Assembly: GCA_003508835.1 (NCBI GenBank)
Contig: PUFA01000006.1
Span: forward strand, 3,906,001-3,970,000
Source: Eonycteris spelaea
Lineage: Eukaryota; Chordata; Mammalia; Chiroptera; Pteropodidae
Direction: 5' to 3'
Length of the DNA stretch: 64,000 bases
Part shown: positions 21,505-33,044 of the stretch, in pieces
Layout: each line of letters starts with the position of its first letter
Numbering within the stretch: position 1 is the stretch's first letter
The notes under the pieces: generated by a model
Database searches by the model: none
What the model was told of the DNA's origin: nothing
Seen by the model: only the letters and a program-made list of their open reading frames with translations
Position numbers and translations under genes: made by a program

Positions 21505-21615
21505 CTGTCGTTCACTCATTTATTCATCAACAATGGATTGAGTCTTTCGGTGGGCTCAGCTCTGGGTTAAGCACCAGGAGAAATCCTGTGTCCTCAAGAA
21601 GCTTAGAGCCTAATA
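21505..21615 (-). mobile_element. L2 3' terminus, minus strand
   Basis: 'cattcatcaacaatggattgagtc..gggctcagctctgggttaagcaccagga' then 'ctcaagaagcttagagcctaatagag' matches the antisense L2 end. Confidence 0.6.
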
Positions 21616-21617
21616 GA

Positions 21618-21705
21618 GCCAACCACTCACTTGCTATGTGACCACAGACAAGCTACATTTCCTCTGCAGATCTCAGTTTCCTCATCTCTAAAATTAGATT
21701 GCTCT
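21618..21705 (+). mobile_element. MIR SINE core fragment
   Basis: 'actcacttgctatgtgaccacagacaagctacatttcctctgcagatctcagtttcctcatctctaaaatta' is a clear MIR core. Confidence 0.75.
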
Positions 21706-21794
21706 GGCTACTTCACCAGAGGAATATTTTGTTGTTTTAAGGACTCCCCCTTCTGGGGTGCTGTCTAGGTTTTAGAATCTCTACTGGAGTGGTG

Positions 21795-22005
21795 GGGCAG
21801 AAAACAAAGTCTTCAGAACCAGCAGGAGCTCCATGCTGCTATTGGCTCTGCCACAGACTTGCTGTGTGATTTGCTGCATTTCTTAACTTCTCTGTTTCCT
21901 TTTCCTTATTTAGATAATGTGGTTATAACACCTCCATTGCCGGGTACTGTGAGTGCTGGATGAGATAATAGAGAGGACCTGGCTCTCAACAAATGTGACC
22001 CCCAT
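21795..22005 (+). mobile_element. MIR SINE, nearly complete
   Basis: 'tggctctgccacagacttgctgtgtgatttgctgcatttcttaacttctctgtttccttttccttatttagataatgtggttataacacctcc' is followed by 'gctggatgagataatag' and 'ggctctcaacaaatgt'. Confidence 0.88.
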
Positions 22006-22189
22006 TTCTTTTCTGTCTGGCTCATAGTTCTACTTTCCTATGCATTGCTACTTTGAGAGAGTCACCTCCATCCATCTCTGCCCAAGCTTATCACGTACCC
22101 AGAAGGGACAGGGATGGGCAGAAAAACAGAATGGAGCTCAAGGAAATAACCACACAGCCCTGGGTGAATAGCGGGTATGGAGAAGTGGT

Positions 22190-22330
22190 TCCAACCCAAG
22201 AGGAGTCAGGACCAAGCTGTGGGGCTGGGAGACCCGGGTTCCATCCTGGACCTGCCACTAGGTCACTGTGTGTTATTGCCATCCCTCCCTTCTCTGAATC
22301 AATGTCCTCACCAAGGCCAATCTGCAGGAT
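22190..22330 (+). mobile_element. MIR SINE fragment
   Basis: 'gggctgggagacccgggttccatcctggacctgccactaggtcactgtgtgttattgccatccctcccttctctgaatcaatgtcctcacc' follows the MIR core. Confidence 0.65.
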
Positions 22331-22764
22331 CCCCTAGCTTTTGTCCTGTTCTGAGAAGCCTGCTGTGGGCTTTCGATTACAAGTACTGAGTGGGCATAGT
22401 AATGAAGTAGGCTGGCTGGGTGTGGAGATTTCATCAACTTTTTCTAGCCTGGGCTCTGTTGGAATTGATGGTGTGGAGTAACCAGCAGACAAACTCTGAC
22501 AAGGAAGAGACTGTGGTTTCTAACTGGCAGAACTGATCATGGGAGAGGGGGCAGATGAAGGGGCGTTAATGGCATTAAATTAAATGAAAAAGAAGTACAT
22601 TACTCTCTTTTTTTTCCCCTTCAGAAAGACCCAGAGCCTCAAAGCCACCTTTTTTCCAAGTAGCTTCCCTCTTATTTGAATTCAACAGTATGTTTAGATA
22701 TGATGAGTTTGTTTTTAGGTTATTAGGGTGGAGGCAAGAGGTTGCAAAGTAAAACTGAGCATCC

Positions 22765-23095
22765 AGTCATTCATTTCCCAGTATCCAGTGAATACTTACC
22801 AGCATCAGGCACTGTTCTAGGCATAGGGATACAGTGGTAGCCTAAACAGACAACAGTCAGTGCTCTCCTGGAACTTGTAAACTAGAATAGGGGAGCATCC
22901 CATGAGCAAAGGAACATGTAAGCGTGTAACATGTCAAATTAGGTGCATGCCATGGAGGAGAATAAAGCAGAGTAAGAAGTTAGAGAATGCCAAGGTGGGA
23001 GGGAATTCAGGAGGCTCCTTCTATGTAGGATGGTTGCAGAGGTGATAAGGTGACATCTGAACAGAGCCATGAAGGAGGTATCGAACTGAGACTAA
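22765..23095 (-). mobile_element. L2 LINE 3' region, minus strand
   Basis: Well ordered: 'gtgaatacttaccagcatcaggcactgttctaggcatagggatacagtggtagcctaaacagacaacag', 'tcctggaacttgtaaactagaatagggga', 'gaataaagcagagtaag', 'gatggttgcagaggtgataaggtgacatctgaacagagcc'. It is a strong antisense L2 match. Confidence 0.87.
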
Positions 23096-23239
23096 TTTAA
23101 GCAGAAATTTCCTTCTCTATGGGGCACATGGGAGTCTGTGGAAAGATCTCATTCGAGACTAAAATGGTCAGCTCAGACAGACAGCTCAGACTCTGGGCTG
23201 TGTGACTTTAGATACAGGGCAGAGTCTAATTCATGATTG

Positions 23240-23505
23240 TCATTACAGCAGCATTAATAATAATAATAATAATAATATAATAATAATGAGCTCCGAAGGG
23301 CTCTAAGTGAATTTGGCTTTAATGCCTGTTCACAAAGAGTGCCTCATTCAGCCCTCTGACAAGGTAGAAACTACCATGTTCATGTTGTAGATGTGGAATC
23401 TGAGAAGTCTATACAAGTGACAAGCCCAGGACTGTGTCCCAAGTAAGGGACAGAGTGGACCCTAAAACCCCAGACTCCGCTTGCCATCAGACACTGTGTT
23501 TTCTC
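23240..23505 (-). mobile_element. MIR SINE, minus strand, with (AAT)n array
   Basis: 'gcctcattcagccctctgacaaggtagaaactacc', 'tgttgtagatgtggaatctgagaag', 'acaagcccaggactgtgtcccaagtaagggacagagtggacc' read as antisense MIR. An AAT array (23,254-23,287) abuts its 3' end. Confidence 0.7.
23254..23287. repeat. (AAT)n microsatellite
   Basis: About eleven AAT/TAA units with one interruption (ATATAA). Confidence 0.93.
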
Positions 23506-23544
23506 CTGACAGGACCAGCTGGGCACTCAGCAACCCACATTCTA

Positions 23545-23872
23545 ATGAAAATCAAGGACGATATTTATTTCTTGAAGCAAAAATAAATCTGTAGGCCAAA
23601 GAGATATGATGAGGAAATTCAGAATGGGATCCTGGATTGGATCGTGGAACAGAAAATAGACATCAATGGAAAAATTAGTGAAATTCCACTGAAGTCTGTA
23701 GTTTAGTTAATGTAATGTACCAGTGTCAATTTCCTAGGTTTGATGAATACCTTGGTTATGTAAGCTGTTAACATGAAAGGAATCTGGGGAAGGGTGTATG
23801 GGACCTCTCTTCTATCTTTGTAGCTTTTCTGTCAATATTAAATTATTCCAAAGTGAAAAGTTTATTTAAACA
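23545..23872 (+). mobile_element. L1M-type LINE-1 3' end
   Basis: 'gggatcctggattggatcgtggaacagaaaatagacatcaa', 'tgtagtttagttaatgtaatgtaccagtgtcaatttcctag', 'ctttgtagcttttctgtcaatattaaattattccaaagtgaaaagttt' correspond to the old L1M 3' UTR and its A-rich end. Confidence 0.78.
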
Positions 23873-24922
23873 TAAATGAGTAAATCCACATACACCCTAA
23901 CTAGCAGGCTTCCTCAGGGTTACTTAGGAAAGCCATAAGGGATCATTAAGTAATTGAATCCCTGCTGCTATTAGTCACCCCAAGCATGCTGTCTAGAGTT
24001 GCCTGTGTGAGAAGGAACAACATTATAAACCAATGACCATCACCAGGCTTGAGGAAGAATGTCTCTCGGAGGTATCTCCCCGGGAGACTGCTCCCAAGTG
24101 AGCTTCTAGTATACCATATAACCTATATTTACATGTAATGAACGTTCACCAACTCATTTTCACTTGATGTTATACCAGACAGATGGAAACCAAATTTTAT
24201 CTGTAAGCTGTATCTTGTGACCGTATGAATCGTAGCGACTAATGCAGTGGTGTGAGGTGGTGAGAACGGAATGAGAGAAATGGGAAGGCATTAACAGTAA
24301 TCTGGTTTTCTTTTGGTGTCTCTTGGAATGAAGGAAAAGAGGCCGAGGTCAAGGGATCATGAGGCTTGGTCCCCCCTTGTCATGATTTGCCATTCACAAA
24401 ATAAGTGAGCGGGTTTAGGTGAGTCTCAGGGGACCCTATGGCTGAAAACCACTGAGCCCAGAGCAAGTGATTGGCCCAGGCTCACCATGTAACTGCCGAG
24501 AAACACAGCTCAGCCTTTCTGCGTGATCTGGTCTCCTAATGGTTTCCAGAGGGCTTGTGACACTTACTCTGTGCATCACCTTGGCACGTGAACATTGGGT
24601 GTCACTCTGAAATACAGGAGAGGCAAAGATGCTCAGCTGGACAGGAAACCATCTTCATGGGTCTATTACAAAGCATTTTATAATTTAAACGAGTAGGATA
24701 GCTGCTCCAAGAAGGCCCCTTATTTGAAGCAGGCACTGATCTTGTGAAACAAAGAAGTCCAGTATCTCCCAGTTTGTTCCATAGAACACAAGTGTCACAG
24801 GATGAAAAGATGTGTGATAGGTAGAAAATAAAAGTGCTATTGACAAGTACATTTGAGAAAGTTTAAAGGCCCTTATAGTGCAGGACTTCTGGGTCTTTAG
24901 ATAAAATACATTAGAAAGCTCC

Positions 24923-24926
<4 letters not shown>
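23873..24926. other. Unique non-coding sequence
   Basis: No repeat family or exon is recognised. A short MIR-like scrap may be present near 24,470-24,500 but is not called. Confidence 0.4.
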
Positions 24927-24981
<55 letters not shown>

Positions 24982-25028
24982 TAGATATAGATCTTGTGTG
25001 CAGCTTTCCAATTCTGATTGATTAGAGA

Positions 25029-25066
<38 letters not shown>
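24927..25066. repeat. Compound microsatellite: (GA)26 then (AC)18
   Basis: A pure GA run (24,927-24,978), 52 bases of ordinary sequence, then a pure AC run (25,031-25,066). Both are long and uninterrupted, so they are probably polymorphic. Confidence 0.97.
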
Positions 25067-25068
<2 letters not shown>

Positions 25069-26109
25069 TGCATATATGGGTATGTATTTGAATGTATATA
25101 AAAGAAATAGCTGGGCTAGATACAGTTCCATAGAAAAACATTTTAAGAAACACTGAAGTTATCTGAGGTTAAGCCTGAAAAACACAAAAATGAATGCTAA
25201 ATTGTGACTCTAAAATTTTTTTCTGCACGTTAGTTTCAGCATGTCAATTTCCCACATTTTCGGTATTTTGTTAACTTACTTCTTTTTCTCAGAAGTGGCA
25301 AATGACATGCAAATGATCCTTCCCCCTCCCTTATGTGTTGTGTTCATGAGAGGCAGAACTATTACCAAGCCCATGTGACAACTCAGTGGCAGATCCCTAA
25401 CCCAGAAACCCACATGTGACATTGGTGTTTTGGGAGCTAAAAAAGAACCTCATTAAAAAAATGCCACTACAGGCCACAATTCTGCCTTTGTCAAGTGTGG
25501 CTTTTGCATGAGGGATCTCCCAGTTCTTCCGTATACATAGGTGTGTCTGTCACCCTGAAAGGTGAGCCTCTTTACTGATCTACATGCCTGGTCAGTGGAC
25601 ATGCCCAGTTAGGTGAGAAACACCCTTTGATTTGATGATGATTTCTAGCTAGGCTGACCTTCACCCCACTCCCTGATCCTGGCCTGTCCCTACTCCACAT
25701 TGCCCCTGGGAGAGTCCTATAAACTGCCTGCCTTCCCTTCGAAGCCCTTTCAGCCTGGACCCCACTTTGGCCTCCAGGTTCCCTGACTCTTACCCCAGCA
25801 TAAATCCTGCCTCCACCAAATCCTGCTCTGCTCCTCACTTCTCCAGGCAAGCCCCCAAGCATGTCAACGTCCCATCTAAGACGCAGGTTCCATTTTGTGG
25901 TCACTGCTGTCAGAAACTGAACTTCAGTTTCCTTATCTGACATATGAAAACAGTGTGCTCATGGAGACCCCACAAGCGAAGGAAAGCATAAGTAACAGGA
26001 AGTGGGAAATATGTAGGGGGATTTTCTTTCTCCGGGTTAGATGGGAAGAGGCAGGAAGCTTCACAAACATCTCATTTGAGGATGAAATGGTTGGCTCAGC
26101 TAGTCCCTC
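25067..26109. other. Mostly unique non-coding sequence
   Basis: Only a weak MIR-like core near 25,905-25,955 ('aactgaacttcagtttccttatctgacata') is noted. No coding exon is supported. Confidence 0.4.
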
Positions 26110-26310
26110 AGACTCTGGCCTGTCATCTGACGAGCGTGACTTCACACAAGCTATTTGAGAACTTTGAGTCTCTTTTTCCTCAGCTGTGAACATGGGCTGA
26201 TGCTGCCACCTTCCTCTTAGGGTTTTGATTCAACACTGTGAATTTTGTGGGGAGCCTAGAACAGTGCCTGCTGCATAGAAAGCTACATGTTAGTTCTTCT
26301 TCTTCTTTAT
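26110..26310 (+). mobile_element. MIR SINE
   Basis: 'gcgtgacttcacacaagctatttgagaactttgagtctctttttcctcagctgtgaacat' then 'ttcctcttagggttttg' and 'gcctagaacagtgcctgctgcatagaaagctac' follow MIR order from the core to the 3' half. Confidence 0.78.
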
Positions 26311-26509
26311 GAGAATCCCATCAACTAACTAAAAAAAAAAAGCCAAGTTTTACAAAAATAGGCAGAAGGTATAAACAGGCAGTTCATAGAAGTGAAGGAT
26401 TATAAGTTAAAATGTTTTAGATGGCAAAAATGTAAAAGATAGAGGAGATCTAGTGCTGGGTCAAGGGGACCTTTGAGCCTGAACTGGTATCAGTGAAAAT
26501 TATAAATGC

Positions 26510-27012
26510 ACATACCTACTTCGTTCCAGCCATTCCCCAGCTATAGGGAAACACATGTACGCAAAGCTAGATACGTACAAGGGTGTTCCCTTGCAGCACT
26601 GTTTGCAGTAGAGAGAAGTTAGAAATGACCTTAGCGGCCAGCAGTGACAGTGCTTAAAACATTTCAGTGCATTTCAACCGTGGAATACTTTACGGCCATT
26701 TAAAAAGAAAAAAAGTGAACCTACAGATCCTGTCGTGGGAGGACCTTTATAATGTATTCCCAACTGGAAAAAAAAGGTTTCCATGTGTGATATGTTTAAT
26801 ACAATTCCATTGTATGCAGAAAAAAATAGAACAATTATGTATGTCTGTGCACATGTAGGCCTGTTTCTGTGCTCATGGAAACAGCATGGGAACATAGGGA
26901 GCTGTTGGTGATAGCTTCATCCAGGGAGTAGAATTTGGGAGGCTGAAGATGTGGGGGCTTGTCCCCTTTTAACTTTAAGCACTTCTGTATTAAAAAACGT
27001 TTTTGAACAAGG
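26510..27012 (+). mobile_element. L1M-type LINE-1, ORF2 end and 3' UTR
   Basis: 'caagggtgttcccttgcagcactgtttgcagtagagag', 'cgtggaatactttacggccatttaaaaag' and 'tgatagcttcatccagggagtagaat' are decayed versions of the L1 ORF2 3' and 3'-UTR sequence. It ends in 'cttctgtattaaaaaacg'. No open frame survives. Confidence 0.7.
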
Positions 27013-27054
27013 GACACAAAAAAGGAAGCCCAAGAAAATGAAGAGCAAAGATTA

Positions 27055-27160
27055 ATCTCTACGGTATAGGATTACTGAAAGATTAAATGAGATAATACTT
27101 GATAAACACTAACACAGTGCCTGATGCCTAGTAAATGCCTGAGAAATGCTTGCATCCTCT
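27055..27160 (+). mobile_element. MIR SINE 3' half
   Basis: 'aggattactgaaagattaaatgagataatacttgataaacactaacacagtgcctgatgcctagtaaatgcc' is a clear MIR 3' half. Confidence 0.75.
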
Positions 27161-28085
27161 TCTTCCTCCCTCCCTAGACTATGTGCCACCCCATGCTCCC
27201 TTCCACGTCCATCCTAGTGTTCCCCACCCCCACTTCCCAACTACGATCTCAATAAACATGCGGTGGTGATCACAGCCCTGTGAACACACCAACTACCGGC
27301 CCAGTCTGGAGAACCCATCCTACCTCATCTCCCAGCAGTCCCCTGGTTCTTCTCGGTCCCCTTTTAAACGCCTGCCACCCTTCACTGGTTGTTGTCAGCA
27401 CACCCTGTTTCCCGAAGGAGCCTCTCTCCACCCCAGTGTGAGGCCAGCTTTATCACCAGCACATTCCCAGGGTGAATCTTATAATTTGGGTCAGATCTGC
27501 TTGCCGATTTTTTTCTCTTCTGTTTCTGCTCATGGCCAGGCTTTCCCATTCCCAGGCATGTGGGCTTTCCTGGGTTCCCTTCCCCCTCTCACTTCCACCT
27601 GGCCCTGATGAATTCCATCATGTCTGCTTAAAATCATTTTACTTCCAACTTGCTAATTTAATTCTAGTCTTACAGAATTTTGGCAACCCTGCCAAATTGG
27701 GTGCCAGATGCAGATTTAATGAGCATATTTTCAGTTCTTTCTTTCCTGTCTGCATGAAGATGCTGGAGAGAACAGGGTCTGGAACTCATTTCTAGGGGGC
27801 TCCCTGAACGTCCCTCCCTGTGTTTGAACCTGAGTCACTGGGCTTGAGTCTCCAGCCAGGTCTCTCCCCGTCTGACCGGAAGGGCTCATGCTCTGCTCCT
27901 CGGGGAAGGGAGCTGTTATTGCATCATCGTCAACCCAATTCCCATCATTTGGATTTTACAGGAAATGTATTTGGAGAAAATTACTGATTTCCTCTGGCCC
28001 ATGTCTTCCTGCAGCCATGTGCAGCTCAACAGATGTTCAAGAACTCGTCTATTTAACAAACACAATTGAACACTTTCTAGAGTGA
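27161..28085. other. Unique non-coding sequence
   Basis: C-rich to about 27,480, then more balanced. No repeat, coding exon or RNA gene is recognised. An open frame of about 107 codons near 27,472-27,795 has no recognisable family. Confidence 0.4.
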
Positions 28086-28245
28086 CTTCTCAAAGTGCGG
28101 TCTGTTGACTACCTGCCATAGAATTGTGGGGGGGGGGGGAGAGGAGGCTTGGCAGAACGCAGATTCCTGGGCCCTGCCCCCCACCCCCAGCTCTAGAATC
28201 AGACAATGGGATAGGGTGGAGCCTGGGATTCCACCACCCAGAGGA
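28086..28245 (+). mobile_element. MER5A DNA transposon fragment
   Basis: 'cttctcaaagtgcggtctgttga', then 'gcagattcctgggccctgccccccacccccag', then 'tctagaatcagacaatgggatagggtggagcctgggatt' keep MER5A order. A 12-base G run at 28,128-28,139 interrupts it. Confidence 0.7.
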
Positions 28246-28264
28246 TGCGTGTGCCTCCAGCATT

Positions 28265-28425
28265 ACTACATGTTACCTCATTTCAAAACTCATATCAACG
28301 CCTCACGGAGACATTTTTCTCTCTCAGAGTAAGACCTGAAGTCAAGTGGGTGGCTCAAGGCAAGGGGTGGCGAGATCAAAGCTGGGGCTTTGCTGGAGGC
28401 TTTTGATTCTAAGTATAGGGCTTTC
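28265..28425 (-). mobile_element. MIR-like fragment, minus strand
   Basis: 'acctcatttcaaaactcatatcaacgcctcacggagac' and then 'gggtggctcaaggcaaggggtggcgagatcaaagctggggc' resemble antisense MIR/MIR3. It is diverged. Confidence 0.45.
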
Positions 28426-28479
28426 TGTCCCAGCGAGCGGCTCAGGGCTGAGCACTGTCGTCCGTGATCACAGTGCACT

Positions 28480-28645
28480 GCTCGTGACGGGCACGCGACA
28501 TGTCTGCTCTAGTGTGCCCACACAGGCCCTACTCTACAGGCAAGGAAACAGAGACTGGTGCTTTCCCTGCCAAGGCATCAAGTATGCAGCACTGTAAAAG
28601 CAGGAGCCAGGACCCACACCACATCTGATTCTAAATTCTGTGACA
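28480..28645 (-). mobile_element. MIR SINE fragment, minus strand
   Basis: 'ctctacaggcaaggaaacagagactgg' followed by 'gcactgtaaaagcaggagccaggacccacacc' and 'tctgattctaaattctgtg' follows antisense MIR order. Confidence 0.6.
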
Positions 28646-28994
28646 GGCGCGCAGAGGGAGAGTCAAAGGAAGTTCCCTCAAGGAGCAGGAGTAACAAGCG
28701 GAGCTCTCTGGCATCAGCACCAGAGGCCCGGCCTTTGGGCACACCACATCTGCTTCTGAGCCTTGGGCTGGTCATCAGTACAAGGGTTGTGTTGGCTACA
28801 GTCAAAGATTTCTAAACTTTTTAGATAGTGGCACCGCCCCCACTATTCACTTCTGTTCAGCCCAAATCAAATCTTACACTGTATCATAATATGTACAAAG
28901 AGACAAAACTGGGGCTTCCTCGCATGGCTCTGGGCTTTCTAGCACGGGTCATCCGTATGCCCCCTCTCACCACCCCCACCCCAATGTGACATCA

Positions 28995-29205
28995 TGACTA
29001 CAGCCTCTGGCACGTTGGGGTCCGTTCAGTCTGGGCTCTATCACTTTCTGGCTATGTGACCTTGGGCAAGCCGTTTGCCTTCTCTGAGTCTCAGTTTCTT
29101 CTCTGTAAAATGGAGACAATAATAGTCAAGTTGAAGTGAGGCTTAAATGAACTAATGCATACAAAATACTTAGCGTGTAGAAAGTATGTCGACTCTTATT
29201 TTCCT
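28995..29205 (+). mobile_element. MIR SINE, very well preserved
   Basis: 'cagtctgggctctatcactttctggctatgtgaccttgggcaagccgtttgccttctctgagtctcagtttcttctctgtaaaatggagacaataatag' and 'gaggcttaaatgaactaatgcatacaaaatacttag' match MIR almost base for base over the core. Confidence 0.93.
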
Positions 29206-30225
29206 TCGACAGAATAGGTTATAAAACATGAGAAATTATGGCAGAGATTTCCCCAGGTCCTAGAGACACCATGTCATATGGTGTGGATGGTAAGGTCCAG
29301 ACATTTGTTGGTCTATATATTTCAGCAAAATTGTCTAGCCCCTGCAAGGAATGAGACCTTGTTCTGAGAGGAAACCTCCCTGGGGGGCGGGAAAAGGGCT
29401 CTGGGAGGAGGCAGGTTCGGACTTAGCTTCCCAGGCAGGACTCCCAGGGCAGGAATGCGGAGCAGGCTGGGCAGGGAGCAGCTGGCTCGTGAGTGTGGGC
29501 CTCTGGCCACATCTCTCTTTGGGCCCGGCTGCCTCAGGGCAGGGCCCAGTTACATCCTGGATGCCCCTAGAAGAGGCAAAATGAGAGTATCAGGTGCTTC
29601 AGGCCTAAGGGCATAACCGTTGGATCCCAGGGCGTGGTGGAAGAGAAGGAAGGGTTGGGACACTGTAGGGACCTGCAGCTCAGGGGCAGCGATGCTGAGG
29701 ACGAGAGGAGACGCCCGGCTTGCCACGGATTGTACGGCGGCGAGGGTGCCCAGCCCAGTCCCACAGTCGGATTCCTGGGGACAAATCCACACACCTATTT
29801 CCCCCTCTCAGAGCCAGGCTGCAGGAGGTGTGCACCCCAAGTCTTCAGCAAGCCCTGGGAGGGCCTCTAACCGAGGACCCCCTGGAGACTCCCCTGCCCA
29901 CAGTGCACGGTGACGGGGAGAGTGAGTGTGCAAGAGCAAGTGGAACACTGAGGAAGGGATGTTTTCCGTTTCCGTGGGGTTATTTCTGGCTCTGCTCCTG
30001 CAGTCACTGTGGAAACTGCACGTGCCCGCTTCAGTGTGGAAACATGACAAGTTTTCCAAGGATGATGTACACTAAGCAGGCAGCCAGGAAGCTGCTGCTT
30101 ATAGGTTGTGAGTGTGTGTCTGCTTGCTTCTACCCCACCCACCCCCACCACCCCTGTCTCCGTTCTCCCTCTGCCTGGGCTGCCTTCTCCTGAAGCTAAA
30201 TGTGGAGGAGATGTATTCCATGCAG
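29206..30225. other. Unique, locally GC-rich non-coding sequence
   Basis: GC content rises around 29,690-29,760, with several CpG, but far less than in the island at 15.7-16.7 kb. Overlapping open frames occur on both strands and none resembles a known protein. An alternative promoter or exon cannot be excluded. Confidence 0.4.
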
Positions 30226-30721
30226 CGTGGCAGGCAGAATAGCGGCCCCCGAAAGATGCCCACATCCTCATTCCTAGAACCTGTGACGACGTTACTTTAC
30301 ACAGCAAAGAGGAATTCAGGTAGTAGAGGGAGTTATGGTTTGCCATTGGCTGACTGTAAAATAGGAGAGCATCCTGGATTATCCACTCGAAGCCACGTTT
30401 AAAGGGGGAAGGGGATACAGAAGACGCAGTGTCAGTGGTGCCTGTGAGGAGGGCTCCAACGTCTCTCCTGGGTCTAACTGTGAAAGAAACAGACATGAAC
30501 CAAGAAATGTGGGCAGCTTCCAGAAGCCAGAAAAGGGGAGAAAATGGATTCTCCCTTGAGAAGAATGGGGATCAGACACCATCCCGACTGCAGCCCAAGC
30601 AAGACGCAGTTCAGACTTCTGACCCCTAGAACTCTAAGATAATAATAATTTTAAACATTATGTTATTTTAAGCCACTAAGCTGGATGGTAATGGGTTACG
30701 GCAGCAGCAGGCAGCACACCA
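30226..30721 (+). mobile_element. MLT1-type (ERVL-MaLR) LTR
   Basis: It begins 'cgtggcaggcagaatagcggcccccgaaagatgcccac'. It continues with 'attcctagaacctgtgacgacgttactttacacagcaaa' and 'atcctggattatcc', then 'gcttccagaagccagaaaagg'. It ends with 'cagacttctgacccctagaactctaagataataataatttt..gttattttaagccactaag'. This is the full MLT1 order. No internal MaLR sequence follows, so it is a solo LTR. Its target-site duplication is no longer obvious. Confidence 0.88.
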
Positions 30722-31149
30722 GGGAGGCAGAGACATAGCGGGGAGAGGTCCAGAGAGGAGAGTTGCTGGCGTGTTCTTTATTTTTCCGAGGTCAGATTGT
30801 TGCTGGTGCCCACTCGGAGTACAAGTCCCCACTGACCAGCTCACTGTCCATGTGGAAAAGTGACCTTCCCCTCAGTGAGCATCCAGCTCTTTAATACCCT
30901 GAGCAGGGTCTCAAGGACAGATCCTGTCCCTGGAGTGCCACCCCCGTCTACCTCCATAAGCCCTCCAGTTCTTCAAGGCCCCCCACCTCCGTCCCTAAGT
31001 AGCTTCTCCTTCCTGTGCCATCTGTCGCTGTGGGGACCTTACATCTTCTGTTTTAACCACCAGCATGCTAGCCCTCCCCTCACTGCAGCCCCATGGGAAG
31101 AGGAAAGGGGCCGCACACCAGGGCGCGCCACAACCGGCGGAGAATGAGT

Positions 31150-31300
31150 GCACTGGAACTGGTTGTGCCCCAAACGAAAGGGCCTGGACTTGAACCCAGG
31201 GTTCAGCACTGGCTGCGGTGCCTGGTACCGCTGACCTTGGGCGGATCGCTTCCCTCCTTCCTCAGGTTACAGGCTGCAGGTGAAGAGATTGACCTAAAAG
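31150..31300 (+). mobile_element. Diverged MIR fragment
   Basis: 'gggcctggacttgaacccagggttcagcactggctgcggtgcctggtaccgctgaccttgggcggatcgcttccctccttcctcagg' has the MIR core order with an insertion. Confidence 0.45.
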
Positions 31301-31594
31301 CCGTTTGGCCAGACTGCTGTCTGGGGTAAACGTCGCTGTCGGTGTCACTTGTCTCTCCCAGAGATGGAGTCAGGAGTAACACCCCTCTCCCAACTGTGGC
31401 GCACGTCACCACCCTGCCTGGGAGCCCTTCTCCCCTTGCTTAACTGGGCACTACCCGTAAGCCTGGACCTGGGCGAAACCTGGAGAAAACATGGGAAACC
31501 AGGGTCAGGACAGGGGTAAGGCGAATCAGGTGCCCGGGGTGCAGAATTTGTGGAAGCCCCTCCCCCCAGCACCATACAAATGTGGCATGGAAAA

Positions 31595-31720
31595 TCTAAC
31601 CCACATTCCATTCTATAGAGGAGGAAACTGAGGCCCAGAGAGCGGAAATGACTTGCTCAGGGGCACATGGAAAATTAGGGGTGTGCTGGGACCAGAACGT
31701 AGCTATCTCACCTTCAGCTC
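31595..31720 (-). mobile_element. MIR SINE, minus strand
   Basis: 'ccattctatagaggaggaaactgaggcccagagagcggaaatgacttgctcaggggcacatggaaaattagg' is a clear antisense MIR core. Confidence 0.8.
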
Positions 31721-31754
31721 TGGGGCAGGTTCACTTTCCTTCCATTGAAATGCA

Positions 31755-32080
31755 TGAATGAGTGGTTGAACGAGTTTATTACTCCAATATGTATTTAGTG
31801 AGTACCTATTTTGTGTTGATACTATATGCTAGGGGTAAGACAGACAGGGCCTGGTCCTCCCCTGAGAATATACTCTCCTTGAGCAGAGAATATGTAATTA
31901 TGCATTAGTTCTTTAATTACCGCGGTGACAAATGCTATGCAGGGGGTGATCAGACATCATGGGCTGAGTGATTGTACAGGTCGTGCACTGGACAGGTGCA
32001 TGTGGAGGTCCCATTGGGGGCCTCCATTTAAGAGGTCAGTGTAATTTGGAAGACAGGACCAGTATGTCCTCAGAGTAACT
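31755..32080 (-). mobile_element. L2 LINE 3' region, minus strand
   Basis: 'atgtatttagtgagtacctattttgtgttgatactatatgctaggggtaagacagacagggcctggtcctcccctga' is the antisense L2 terminus. Later text ('ggtgacaaatgctatgcagggggtgatcag') continues it. Confidence 0.65.
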
Positions 32081-32644
32081 GCACAGGACCATGGGAAACA
32101 ACTGAGAGGGCCAGGATGGACGAGCTCAGAATTGCTGCCCTAGCTGCTGCCCTTCTTGGGCTCTGGGCCCTCACCTTCTCTCCTTTCCTGTTTGGTGGTC
32201 AGTTGACATGCAGTCAGCCCTCACTTGGCGTCTACAGCATGAAGGGCCTAGGAGACCAGCAGGAATGAGGCATTGCCCCATCTCGAGGGGCAGAGCTTCT
32301 GTTATCCTGGATCGGGTTTAAAGGCACGGAGGCCTGTGATGGCAGAGGGGCTGGACGCTTTAGAATTAAAGGAGGCTTCTCTGCCTGGACAAATCCCAGC
32401 TCTCGACACTGCCTATTCTCTGGAATGTCGGGCCTGGAAGGAGCCTGGCTTCTAGGAATTAGGCATCTCCCTCCCACCAGTGCACTGTGCGGCTTTGTGC
32501 CTCTTACCTCTCCGGTTGTTCCCACATACATGAAGGAAGCACGTGGAAAAGCACAGGGAGGTGTGGGTGCTGTTGTTTGACTAAAATGCCCCGCCTGTTG
32601 GTTGAAGCCAGCTCCTGGGCAGCTGTGGTGTGACCCCAGAGAAC

Positions 32645-32790
32645 CAGTTCCACCTCTCACACTAGCTGGGGACTATAATAAGCCGCTCACTTCCCTGAGC
32701 CTCACGTTATCTGTAAAACAAAGACAATGAGAAAGACCTATCTCACCCAATTGCTAAAATTGAGAAAAAAGAAACGGATATAAAAGGGTT
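32645..32790 (+). mobile_element. MIR SINE fragment
   Basis: 'acactagctggggactataataagccgctcacttccctgagcctcacgttatctgtaaaacaaagacaatgagaaagacctatctcacc' follows the MIR core, with a decayed 5' part. Confidence 0.65.
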
Positions 32791-33044
32791 TTTAATGTTT
32801 TAAATTAAATTTTAAATTTTAAATTCCTGGCTCATGGGAACATAGAAATTGTCACCTAATGAGGGGCATTCCTTGAAGGATCTGAAAGGCATCTCATATA
32901 TTTCCAGAGCTAGAGACCAATCCTGGCCTTCAGGAAGAGCCAAAAAAGATACGTGGTTCTCTGTTTGTTTTTCTTCAATTGGGAAGCATTGTTCTGGCTG
33001 GTAAATAAATCAACTCTTTACCAGGGAGTTAATACAGAAAGGGT

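Noticed and set aside
24685..25131. 148-codon minus-strand open frame
   Set aside because: Its middle is translated GA and AC microsatellites.
29867..30496. 209-codon minus-strand open frame
   Set aside because: Its 5' part lies across the MLT1 LTR and the rest has no recognisable domain.
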